From contig NC_052614.1 of the NCBI RefSeq assembly GCF_016545825.1, positions 60,891,864 through 60,955,863 of the forward strand: a stretch of 64,000 nt of DNA, in the 5' to 3' direction. Origin of the DNA: Eucalyptus grandis (Eukaryota > Streptophyta > Magnoliopsida > Myrtales > Myrtaceae). This document shows, one piece after another, positions 22,831 through 33,910 of this stretch (positions are counted from its first letter, which is position 1; each line of letters opens with the position of its first letter). The notes beneath the pieces are model-generated. The model was not told the DNA's origin, made no database searches, and saw nothing but the letters and a program-made list of their open reading frames with translations. The position numbers were made by a program, and so were the translations under genes.

Positions 22831-24199
22831 TCGTTCTTGTTACTTCGGCCGCGTCAGATAATTTGGCAACCAAAACGGCATCGTTTCGCCTAAAACGGCG
22901 TCATTCGCTTTCACTTTAGCCCACATCACAATCCGTTGCCTCCTGTTGTCCACGTAAGCAGTCACATAGAATTTGTGAGGGCGTTCATTAACGGAACCAT
23001 AAAGACAGAAGAAAGGAAAAAGGTTAATAAAGGAAGAAGAAGAGCTACTGGCCTTACTAAACAAATCAATATTTAAATTGTCCGAGGATGGCAAAGCTTG
23101 AATTTAAGTTTTAATCTATGGTAGAGATTTTTGTGATAACATAATTTTTATGTGGATCGTTGTCAATTACCAATTTAACCATTATTTAAAGTACATGGTT
23201 ATTGTTCATTAATTGTCAATTATGGCTATTTTTGGAAATTTCAGGCAAAAAGTGAGAATAGTATCGGATTTACTTTATAATGTAGAGATGGTGTACTACC
23301 AAAACAGTGAGATATTAATGGTCCCCAACAAGGATAATTAATGAGGGAAAGTTAGAGAAGGACTTGCGCGTCTTTGCTAACTATCTCACATAGCTAAAAG
23401 CGAACTTGGATCAACCTCTACCATCTAGAAATCCAAACTTAACTAATTTTCGAACCCATACTTGGCAAATTGATTCTGAGTGGGGAGATGTTTTCCATTG
23501 ATCCTAATTATAATACAAAAAAAAAAAAAAAAAAAAAAGACAAGAAAAAGAGAGAAGCGAAATCAGAATAGGTCCTCTCTCTTTCTTCCTTGATCTCTAC
23601 CGATCACTTGATATCGTCCTTAAACTCTCATTATCGATTGGATTTTTAGATTATATTTTTTTTTTCATGTTCATGTTGGCTTTTATATTAAAAGAATGAT
23701 AGTCAAATTCTCACCATATGTCACGTTGCCACCCTATGCCATTGCTGAGGGTGGCTGGACCCTTGTCTGGCTCAGAACATCGCGCACTCAATAGCGTGGT
23801 TGCACAGAGAGTGAGGAATGTGTACTGCCAAAGAAAGGCGCCCTGCCGGCGGCCACGATGGTTGCGAGTTAGATCCTTGCTTGCCTCTCTCTATTGTGCC
23901 TTGGCTTGATAAGGGATGCCGGGCCATTTTCCGATGGTTGGGCGAGGGCACCATCATCATGTTGCCTCGCCGGCCCTCGTTTGCCACTCTCACCCTCACG
24001 CATGCACTCATAGATGCAAAGCCGTAGGAGGTTGGCATTATTTTCCCAGTTTATTTTTAATTATCAAGCATTATAAACACTTGCCATGCAAAACGTTCTC
24101 TTCTTGGCCATAAATCTTGGACGATTTTGCTTCCAACTATACTGAGCGTCTCAATGCTTGTATTTCGATGATTTGAACTTCCGAAAATTTAAATTATCA
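22831..24199. other. Spacer between duplication copies B and C
   Basis: AT-rich, with a poly-A run at 23517-23538. A GC-richer patch at 23718-24030 has overlapping frames on both strands but no recognisable protein. Nothing here is supported as a gene. Confidence 0.35.
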
Positions 24200-25209
24200 C
24201 AATCGGCCTGCAGACAGGAGAAATGCTACTTGTAGATAGTGGATAGTCAGACTATGGTGGCATTAATTCCAAATTAAATATCTATAAATCAGCTTGCCTA
24301 TGCAATTTACGATGTAGCATTTTGCTATCATATTCATACTTCACCCAAAAATAAAATAACAATGAAGAGGCTTGAAAAGGTGGTGATTGTTAATGGATGG
24401 ATTCTCGATGAAAATGAAATTAGCCACTTTTCCTTTAGCTTCTTAGCCTGGGCATCAAGGAAAGTGGTGGCCTCCACCAACTCAAAAGGAAAATTATTGG
24501 CGAACAGAGCAAAGCCTAGGGCTTGGACTGCTGAAGCTAATCTGTGGCAAGTGCTGGACCTTTACCAACATTCAATTGAAGTGCAATAGCCCCCGTGGGA
24601 ATGCTATCCCCTTAGTTGAGGTTCTTCAAGCAGATGGTGTTTGCCCATGACGAGATGAACCCGGCACAGATCTGCCCTCGGAGGATGATGAGGACCTCTG
24701 TGCTGCTTGGGTGCGTGTGCATTGGGATGACCCCACTGGGGCCATATTGAAATTAATGGTTGCAACTAATTTGTATATGTAGATGATAGAGACTAAACAA
24801 CTGTTGAGCATATTTATAACTTATCTTAGAAGTGGCAAAGAAGGTCCAATCCATACGGGAATGTTTATAAGTTCTATCTTGCAAATTTACTTAACTACAC
24901 TGGAGCAATACACCACCAATAAACCAACGAGTACATAATATTACTTGTCGCTCACGTTACTTCTCCATCTCTAATTGAATGAATCTCTTTTCCTGTCAAT
25001 ATAAAAACATTTTCCTCATAAGTTTTCCATTTGAGAAGTACACAAATAAAAACCCTTTTGTTGATGCCTGAATTTTTGTCGGCAAATAGAACACACATTT
25101 TTTTGTAAAAATAAAAAGTATGAGAAAATAATAAAAAAAATACTAAATAAAATTTGGGCCCATCAGCCTCGCTTCCACATATTCATATCTTATGCACGTC
25201 TGCATTCGG

Positions 25210-25699
25210 CGGGGTAGAATAGAACAGAGACGACACACATACACAGAGCTCAGCGAATTCTATCTCGCGTCATCATTTTCCAGCAGCTTCTAGGTCACCA
25301 TTCCCTCTTCATAGTCAGCCCCCTCCACTCCACCAGTAGCCGCTGCTCGTCTCCAGTCGCGGACCACCATGGTCTCTTTGCATTTGAACCTCAGAGAATA
25401 AAGCAGCGAGTAGAGGGAAGGAATTCTCATATTCAGTTGTAATTCTCTCTCGATTTCCTCTATGCATCCTTACCTCTCTCTCTGTCACCAATTGTCGTCG
25501 CAGGCCACTTCCCCAACACTACCAGCTTTGCAGCCACGGGAAGTGCTCTGTTCGCTTCCGTTTTCTAGCGAACTTCATCGAAGTGCTTGATTATCCTTCT
25601 CCCCCCTTTAGCCTGTTCCAGTATTTGGTGCTACAATTCCTGAAGCTTCACTCCTCTCATTTGATTACCAATCGCAGTTAGCTATTACTCTTCGTCAAG
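25210..25699 (+). other. Leader exon of the ankyrin/PGG family (copy C)
   Basis: It shares GGCGGGGTAGAATAGAACAG at its start and GCTATTACTCTTCGTCAAG|GTAAATCC at its end with copy A. A 60-bp stretch not in copy A lies around 25525-25570. There is no conserved reading frame, as expected of an untranslated leader. The downstream coding exons are missing. Confidence 0.45.
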
Positions 25700-27840
25700 G
25701 TAAATCCACATACTCTGTTTCTGTTGAAGGTAAAGACTGAGTACTCAATTTCACCAGCGTGAAACCTGGTCGCGTTTGAGGCTTTCCTGATGACTTTCAG
25801 CATGCTGCGTTGCCTCTTTGTGATAATATCTCTCCCTTATTTCTGCATCTAGATCCTTTGACAGAAATATCTACCACCTGTTTGATAAAATTCCTGAACT
25901 AGATCAGTGTGTGTTTCGATTCAGATTCTGCTTGAGAGCTTCCCCTTGCTTGATCGATACATTAGTTTTGTTGCATACACTTTACTTGTATTTCGTTTCC
26001 TTTCATTTCAGAATTTAGTAGCTATTCGTTTTAGGATTTGCTATTGAAATTCTCGGATTAGATGCATATCCAGTGTGTACATCAGGTGAATCTGATAACT
26101 AAGTATTCCAGAACTTAGACAGGGCATCTTGAACGAAAATGAATTGATCCGAGCACATTTACTTCTTATGCTTCACAATATGTTGGTCTATGTTTATTGT
26201 GCCCAATTGCAAAGACATTATGAAAAAATATTGCAGGTTTGTTCTCTGTATGTGTTGAAATTGCAAGCATATTGAACGAATGCTAATAGCTTGGATACTG
26301 AGTGCATGCTGCAAGAGCATTGAGCTGCTGCTCTAGTCATCGTATATGCATTCTGGGTGGGCAGTGTTACTGATTGGCTCATCTTCGTATGCATTGAGTT
26401 GCTGATGCGCTCACTGTCTGTGTTCGTGCTGATGTGTTGTGTTGCGAATTATGTCTATTCCGTTCGTGCTTGCTGTTCGTATGTCCTGGTTTGTGTAATT
26501 GTGCCAGTGATGTGCTGTTCATTGATGCCAAGTACTAGTCGGCCAGATTTCCTCACTTCATTTTTTCTGTTCTAGTTTCGTGAGCCTCTAGTGTTGTGAC
26601 CAAAGAATTCAGAAGTATAATGGTCCAATATGAGGTGACCATTGTTTCAATACTTTTAGGTTCTATTTATTTCATGAAAAATGAATTATTTGAAAATTAA
26701 TTTCCTAAAAATGTTGGTGTCTTTCAAGATATTTATATAATTTCAAACTAATCATAGGAGAAGGAATAAAAAATTTTCTCATACAAATAAGTTATCAGCT
26801 ACATTTTATATGTGAAATGTTAAATTAAGGAAGCTATATCGTTGTCTGAAAAGTTTTCACTAAAGAAATGTCTTGTATAGCAATTTGTTTTGTTCAAACG
26901 ATCGAAAAAGTTAAATATAATGTGATTTATTCGTGTCCAGTCATCTACCAATAAAGAAATGTCTTGTAGAGCAGAGTAATACGGTGGCTATTCGAGGCCA
27001 ATTCGACGATTACGGGAGGTGCCACTGTATGTGTGGATATCATCGGGGAAAAAGGAGCGATGACAAAGCACCTCCGTGAAGTGAGTTGCCGGCAGAAGAC
27101 TCGAATCAATCTGTTTTCTCAGAAGGGACTTTATAATAGATTATATACCTTGTCGATATTGTATTAAGCTGTTTTGTAATATATAAAAAAGTAGTAGTTG
27201 TAATTAGACTATAGAATGTCCAAATATTCAAGAGTAGTATCTTCATTACAAAATATAAAGAATAAAAGAACACGAGTATGTGTATGAAACCATAAACTCC
27301 AATTTAAGAATTTCTACCATGTGAGAAACACAAGTTATTAGAATATTTAAATAATAACCGACACATTAATGTGACAGCATATGTCTTAAAAATAGTTTAC
27401 TATGCTCCTCCAAAATTTAATAGGTATCAAAATAGGAAGTTTTGAATTCAAATTCTTCCAAATCCCTTATTTGCCTCCTCCAGTATATATTTCTACTCTT
27501 TAGTATTAGACCAAAATCTAACTTACAGGAGTATTAAAATATTAAAGGAATGCATTCATCTATCGGTTTTAGTTTTTAGGTTAAAATAGTTGGTGGCAGC
27601 TCCACAAAATTTTACAAAGATATGAAAGAATTTGTTGCAAATACTGACAAATAACAACATACTCGTACATGTGGATATATAAATCACTTCATTAAAAAAC
27701 CAATATTAAGCTTGAAATACTGATTAAGTACCATATGATGGGGAGAATTTTCCTGCCTTGCAAAAGGGGCCGGGTGGAGATAGATACGATTGGCCCCTCC
27801 CATGAACCCATCTGAACCCGCGATCCTATGTCTCAATGGT
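25700..27840. other. Leader-intron sequence and AT-rich spacer, copy C
   Basis: Matches 17697-20220 of copy B with many indels; a stretch of about 500 bp present in B (about 18960-19470) is absent here. It ends in the left target duplication of the LINE (27824-27840). No gene is recognised. Confidence 0.45.
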
Positions 27841-28235
27841 AGTTCTGCTTTCATCTTCTTTCTAAACCCTAACCCCAGCTTTACGATTTCCACCAATCGA
27901 GCTTTTCTTTATCAGCTGGAGTTCTCGCGGGATCTCTTTATGGCTCTCTTGTTTAGGATTGTCACCTTCGCCTCTCGAAGTATCGTCACCTTTTCTTCTG
28001 ATATCATCCTTTTCGCTTTCAATTCTGAGTCTTACCTTTGAATCGCCTTTCCTTGGTCCTGTTCTTCTGTCAATTGTCTTCTCTACTCTTACTCGTACGC
28101 TGTTTCGACCGTTTCCCTGGCTGTTTCGCTTGCATGTTTAGCACAGAACCCACATTCAATCGGTTCGATGCTCTGCATGCGCTCCCTCTAGCTATTGATT
28201 TACTTTGGGTTACCTTTTGACGACTTCTGTACCGC

Positions 28236-29486
28236 ATGGATACTGCGGATAAGGACGAGGAGGCTCGGCTAGCTGCATTATGCAATCGTTTGGGCCGACT
28301 ATGGTCTTCTTAGCAAATTGACGTGTGGGACAACGAACCTCCTGCAGAGAAGCTTGATGAATTTAAGTTGATACTTATAGGGAAAATTATTGCCAACTCC
28401 CCTATAAATTTCCCTGCTTTTCAAAGTACGATGAAAAAGGTTTGGCGCTTAGACCACGTTGACATTTCACAAAGAGAAGCAGGTCTTTATGTCTTCAAGT
28501 TTCAGTCGGAAGGAGCAAAGCAGCGTATCTTAGAAAATGGCCCTTGGTCATTCTCTAACCATCTGATTATTCTCAAACCATGGATCCCTAATACACCCTT
28601 ACATTGCAACAATTTTAACACATGTGCTTTCTGGGTACAAGTTGTTGGCCTACCTTTAGAAAGGTGTACAGAGCAGTTGATAAGTAAAGCAGTTTGTGAT
28701 ATTGGTCCGGTTCTGGATGTCAAAATTGAGGCGAAAGATGGTTCGAATTTCAAAGTAGGACGAGCTAGGGTGGATCTGAATCTTCAGGATCCTCTTAAAT
28801 CAGGAAAGCTCATTTGAGTAGCGGGGAAACCTATGTGGTTGGATTTTCGTTAAGAAAGGTTACCAACTTTTTGTTATTCTTGTGGGGTTCTTGGTCACTA
28901 TGCTTCCTATTGCAAAGCTATTCCTTATGATGAGGCTAACTTTGAAGTGCGCGATAAGATGTACTACGGTCAATGGTTAAGGGCTGAAGTTCGGGATCCT
29001 AGCCCATTCTGGCAGGCTTTCTATGAATTAAAACCAACTTCGGAGGATGTTGAAGAATCAGTACCTAAAACTCCTCAACAAGGATTGCTTTTGCTCCCAC
29101 CAGGTCCTTCGGATACATGTACCCAGCAAGTAGAAATGGATTCTTAGTCGGCTCCGCATCTTAATATCCCCAACACATCCTTTATGCCAAGCTCTTCCAC
29201 CCTTGACTCTGCTCAGAAGATTGTCCAAACCACTTTGAAACCCTCTGATTCCCCTGTATTGATCCAATCCAATGCTGTTAAAGAAGCAACAGAGTCAGTT
29301 ATTACTTCCAAAAAATTAAAAAAAATCCATGTTGCAGACCAAGACCTCTCCGTTGAAGAAAGTAAAGAGGTATTCTCCTTATGGGTCTCGTCCTGCTCTA
29401 CCAGAAGTTTTAGAAGACAGTCAACTTATGGAGACGCCGAATGGGCTGAGGTGGCTTGCTCCAATAAGCCACCATTGGACAAATGA
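28236..29486 (+). pseudogene. LINE ORF1 (RNA-binding, DUF4283 and zinc knuckle), with four stops
   Basis: One frame runs from ATG 28236 to TGA 29484-29486, interrupted by TAG near 28311, TGA at 28815-28817, TAA near 28851 and TAG at 29145-29147. The first half is a DUF4283-type domain (EFKLILIGKIIANSPIN, VFKFQSEGAKQRILENGPWS). A CCHC knuckle follows at about 28868-28910 (CYSCGVLGHYASYC). The tail is low in motifs. ORF1 proteins of plant L1-type LINEs bind the element RNA. The stop TGA overlaps the ATG of ORF2 (ATGA at 29483-29486). At least one stop is a CGA-to-TGA change, typical of methylated CpG decay. Confidence 0.8.
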
Positions 29487-29905
29487 AGATTCTAAGTTGG
29501 AACTGTCAAGGACTGGGCAATTCCTTGACAGTTCAAGCACTTAGGGCCTTAGTGGCCCAAGAACGGCCCGATGTTCTCTTTTTGATGGAGACACGGAATC
29601 AGGAACCAGTTGTTTAGCGAGTCCAACGTAGACTAAAATTTCCGAAGAGTTTTGTGGTGAATCCTATTGGTTTGGCTGGAGGTATGGTTATTTTTGGACA
29701 AATCAGATTTCTCTTCATGTTAACAGTTATAACGCGCACTATATTGATACTATCTATTCTGAAAACAGTAGTGAATTACCTATGAGTCTTACCTGTTTGC
29801 ATGCGCCATCGGTTTATCAACATCGACAACTATTTTGGGCAGACTTGAGTCGTCTTAGTACCTTACATACCCTACCTTGGGTGTGTATAGGGGGTTTTAA
29901 TGACA
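29483..29905 (+). pseudogene. LINE ORF2 start, endonuclease domain, truncated
   Basis: It begins MKILSWNCQGLGN, the classic start of the plant LINE apurinic-type endonuclease, then ERPDVLFLMETR with the conserved ET. A TAG near 29618 and a frameshift near 29695 follow. The second half continues in another frame with PSVYQHRQLFWADLSRL and WVCIGGFNDIL, the GDFN-type catalytic block (here GGFN, missing the Asp). It ends at the target duplication, before the reverse transcriptase. It would nick target DNA in an intact element; here it is dead. Confidence 0.8.
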
Positions 29906-29921
29906 TCCTATGCTCAATGGT

Positions 29922-31518
29922 GGAGATTTCTAGTATTAACCTTGTTCCTTTATATAAATCGTATTACTTTGGTAATATAAAGTTTCTTATTTTCAACATA
30001 GATTTTAATATAACATGAATACTTCCAATACTTCATTCCCTTTTCTCATCAATTTATCACGGTAAATTCACAAACTAAATTATATTCTAAAGGATCTAAG
30101 AATCCCAAATTCGTTTTTTTTTTTTTCGCAAAAATGGTTTTTTTTTTTCAACTTGCAAAATTTTTTGAGGGGCTTGTTGAAGAAATAATTTTTAATCTTG
30201 AAGTTATTATCAAGGAGGGCAAGTGTGACGGGGAAATCCGCATTCTTGGTTGGGGTTGGGGATGGAGATCGTAGATGTACCTGCTCAGGAGATGGGCCTA
30301 TGATAGGGCGTCTTTAAGAATAGTGGAACCAGGATGGAATCCCCCGCATCCGCTTTGCAATCGTGCACCTGCCCAGTCCCATTGCCACCCCTAATTCGCA
30401 TGCAATATTATTTTCCATTCCAGCTAATAAATTATAAATAGAAATATTAATACAGTAATTATAGCAGACACCAGCAGAGAAAAAGAAAAATTTCCACATA
30501 TGGCTTTATACACTGTTGATTTTGATGGTCAGGGAAGATGGTAAGCAGTTAAAACTCTTAAATCAATGGTGGATGAGACTGTTTGTGAAAAGGAAAAGTT
30601 ACACTCACACTATATGCGCTAATATTTCACATTACTTATATAACTACTTATAAGGAGAAGAATGAAAAAAACCAAAGAGCGCCTCATTCGCAAGTATTAT
30701 TAGCGCAAGCAACTTAGGCGCTAAAATGGGAAAAGAGTGAACCTAAGGTGATCAAAATTATATAAATATACAAAAAGAGCAAGCAACTTTCACATTATTT
30801 ATATAACTCTGGCAAGATCCTACGCACCCAAGTCGGCATGTAGTTCAACTCCACCGGAGCACCTTCAGATAGAAAAAGAGCAGGCGGACGTGCCTGATCT
30901 TATGAGTCGTCCGTATCAAATAATTCGAGTAGAAAATCAGTAGAAGTGCTGAAATTTGCATAGCAATCTCTCCCAGAGGTTGAGCCTAGGTCCACTGAGA
31001 AAATGAAATGGCATAACAGACGATGCTCTCCAGAGAGACGGGGGAAGCGAACGGATCATCCCCTCCGTCATTTGTCTTCTCTATTGGATATGCTTTCAGC
31101 CAAGGTCTCTTGATTTTGTGTTGCGTTCTCTAGAGCTGAATCAAATCGTCCCCAGGTGCTCTCTGCCTATGATTCAATCCCATTACAGGAATTGATACCG
31201 CTGTTTTATTGGGTACAACTCACTGGCTTTTTCAATGCACCTTTACGTGCGATTGAAAAAGATTATGATAAAAACTACTAGCAATTGATGAAATGATAGT
31301 AAGGCGAAATCAAATATTCTCTAGATTTCGATAGGACCTGAAGGAGGAGGGGTCGGTGAGCTTAGTGTTTCAGGATTTCGACATGCACGGAAACCAAGCC
31401 TGTGATTTGGATGGTAGCGGCAGCAAAATGTCGCTCATTTCTTCATCTATGATGTCTGGCGTTCTCTTCAACTTCGGCTAACCAAAGCAGGGAAAGCATA
31501 GTGAGATGAAAATCCGGA
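29922..31518. other. Copy C tail, no gene
   Basis: Counterpart of 20220-21890 in copy B, including the 31190-31290 text noted there. It lacks the 217-bp segment present at 21224-21447. No gene is recognised. Confidence 0.45.
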
Positions 31519-31523
31519 CATGT

Positions 31524-32679
31524 TGAAAGTGCTAGTATGAACACCTCGAGGGGGTGAATAGGTGTAAAAACAAATTCTGCAAAATGCAGTAAAAACCTTT
31601 ACTTTTAACTTGAGTTTGAATAACAATAGACTTTTAAAATTGAATTTGAAGAACAACAGACTTTGAGCGAGTTCAGACTTTAGCAGTTAAATAGAATTAC
31701 AAAAAAAATAAAGGAGTTCAGGGAAGAGAATAAGAACACAAGATTTATAGTGGTTCGGCTTAGATCAAGCCTACGTCCACTCTCCCACGCTAACAACCTT
31801 CTAGCTGGATTCCACTATGCAATCAAGAGGAGATTACAACTTTGAGTGCAAATGCTTAGTAGTAGATCACATTATCTCACTAAGTCACTCTTTTAGTATT
31901 TCTCTCACGATCACAAACGTTTAAGCTCACAAGAGACAAGTATATGATCGAAGGTCGCTCAGACTTTGGAATTATAAATTCTACGCTCCGTCTCTTGCTT
32001 GCTCATCGGTCCTTGGTCTTCTTAAATACTCCTCCACTTCCAAACTAGCAATTGGACAATATCTTGAGGATTGTCTTCCAATCTACCCATTGGACAAATC
32101 TGTATCTAGAAGATTTGGTAACCGTTGAGTGATAAAAGTAGAATCCCAAATTGATTCTGATCGCCCATACAAACAGAATCTTAGTTTCTATAAGTAGAGC
32201 TTCTTCGTATAGAAAATTATTGTGTTCAACATCCAATCGCCAATCAATTAGATTGAGTCAATCAAATCAATCTTGATGTAGAATCCAAACCAGATCACTA
32301 GACGTTATACATTTAGGGCTTGTGTTACGTTCTGTCGAGTTATCTCGTTCTGAATCTGCTTCGTTCTGAATTTGGTACGTTCTGAACTTGTGTCTCGTTC
32401 TAGACGTAAAGTCTGAGGGTGTTCTGTCTGAAGTAGAGTCTGAGTGCAATAGACTTTATAATCTGAGTATGAGTACAATAGACTTTACAATCTGAACGTC
32501 AGTCTGAATAAGTTCAGCTCCAACATAAAGTCTGCCTTCTGATTCTTCCAAGTATAGACTTTGATAATATCCTTTATATGTTCTATCATTTGCGTAGTCT
32601 ATTACTTAACCATTAAGCACGTTAGTAGCCTTTGATTTATTTTGTCATCTTCAAAACATCATAAGGGATTTCCCTAACA
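31524..32679 (-). mobile_element. Solo LTR (1156 bp) of a Copia-type element
   Basis: Read on the minus strand it starts TGTTAGGGAAATCCCTTATG and ends GCACTTTCA (TG...CA). It is flanked by an exact 5-bp duplication, CATGT, at 31519-31523 and 32680-32684. The empty site is visible in duplication copy B (21909-21918, GGACATGTGATAG), which proves the insertion. No internal region remains, so it arose by recombination between two LTRs. The length and TGTTAGGGAAATC start suggest the SIRE/Maximus group. It has an internal short repeat around CAATAGACTTTA (about 32440-32500). Confidence 0.85.
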
Positions 32680-32684
32680 CATGT

Positions 32685-33412
32685 GATCAACTTTGAAAAT
32701 TAAATGGAACAAAAAACGGCCTGATGGTATTGAAGCGAGTTGATGTTGGCAACATGCCATGGAGGCCACTGCACGATTTTATAGGCTCTACAATAACAAG
32801 ACGTGATTTGGCTTGACTGAACAGCCTACTAATATACAATGGCAAAAAAACAAACAACGATTTTATCAACGGCCGAAAAGTATTCAAGGTAGACTACTTG
32901 TATTGGAGCTTCTACAGCCATGACCAACCATCTGAGGCTCAGACAATACGGAAATTCTAGCGGGGTTTCGTAAAAACCAAGTGATGATGAATTTTCGTGG
33001 CTCTCACTCTCCCTGTTTTCTTTGTGTGTTATTTTGTCCTCGTATCTTCTGTTTCTCTCCAGATTTGGTTTGGCTCTTGCTTTCCAACCCAGTGAATGTT
33101 CAGTTTTGAGCAATCAGCGATGGTGGCAAGCTGGGCGTTCATATTCTATCAACAACACGGCGAACCACAGCAGTAGCGACTCAGATACAAAGCAGAAAAT
33201 CAAGTCGCCAGCGGAAGACTTGAATCAAGGAAACACGCCAAAACAAGGAGCTGCCAAGTCCGTCTCGGCAAAGGCACTTTTATGCGAAACCAGCGCTTCC
33301 ATGGCAGTCATTGAGGCGTGGGACGAGCGACGGGAACTTCAGCAATGGATGAATAAAGGTTCGAACGAGAAGAGCAAGCTCCTGACCGATGAAAATTAAA
33401 ATTCGATATTGA
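32685..33412. other. Copy C end, flanking the Copia insertion
   Basis: Counterpart of 21915-22640. A plus-strand frame at 33022-33399 covers the conserved EWDERRELQQWMNKG-like peptide; it is not recognised and probably is not a whole gene. The text breaks off at the Copia target site. Confidence 0.4.
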
Positions 33413-33417
33413 TATTG

Positions 33418-33624
33418 TGTTGGAGAAAGAATTTGATTTAGTCTAAAGATTGATTCAGCAAATCATAGATAATCGTAGATATGATTTACTTTAGAAAAAT
33501 TAATATTGTGTAAATATTTTCTATTTCATTTACTGTACTACAAATATAGTCATATACATGTACACTGAAGGTAGAGAAATACATAATACAAAAAATTCCT
33601 CTCCATTTTTCACGATTCTTGTCA
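33418..33624 (+). repeat. 5' LTR of the Copia element
   Basis: Starts TGTTGGAGAAAGAAT and ends GATTCTTGTCA. It is the same length as the 3' LTR, with about 8 percent mismatch between the two by eye. Confidence 0.93.
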
Positions 33625-33636
33625 TGGTATCAGAGC
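33625..33636 (+). other. Primer binding site
   Basis: TGGTATCAGAGC abuts the 5' LTR directly. It is complementary to the 3' end of the initiator methionine tRNA, the usual primer of plant Copia elements. Confidence 0.93.
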
Positions 33637-33910
33637 AATTGGTTCTGATATAGCTTCCGCAAAATCATTCGAATTGCCCTCAGTTGTTTTTCAACTTTGC
33701 TGTTGCAACACCTCACCTACAAAACAAATTGACACACTGAGTGAGAATTCCCCTCTTTTGTCATCATCTCAAAAAAGGGTCAAAGCCTTGTTCTTGATCC
33801 GCCTTCCATAATTTTTGGATTGCCTCCGATTGTTTTCTGGTTTGTTGCTGCAAAGTAGTACCTGCAAAACAAAATCAGCACATCGAAAGGAATTCAACGC
33901 TACCTCCAAC

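Larger units (their letters stand above)
27841..29905 (+). mobile_element. LINE with an intact 5' end and missing 3' end, 16-bp target duplication
   Basis: The insert splits a sequence that is continuous in duplication copy B (20205-20230). It is flanked by TCCTATGTCTCAATGGT (27824-27840) and TCCTATGCTCAATGGT (29906-29921), a target duplication with one base lost. A 5' untranslated part (27841-28235) is followed by ORF1 and the start of ORF2. The element stops inside the endonuclease coding region at the motif FNDIL. Reverse transcriptase, the 3' untranslated part and a poly-A tail are all missing. Loss of the 3' end with a kept 5' end is the reverse of the usual LINE truncation. Confidence 0.8.
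24200..33412 (+). repeat. Segmental duplication, copy C
   Basis: It begins with upstream sequence shared with copy A (24360-25200 with 10540-11390). It continues with a leader exon shared by all copies, then the tail shared with copy B. Three later insertions enlarge it: a LINE (27841-29905), a solo LTR (31524-32679), and a Copia element whose left target duplication is at 33413-33417. No ankyrin or PGG exon is present. Confidence 0.75.

Noticed and set aside
27790..28285. Short frames before LINE ORF1
   Set aside because: They overlap the insertion junction and the LINE 5' untranslated part and match nothing.
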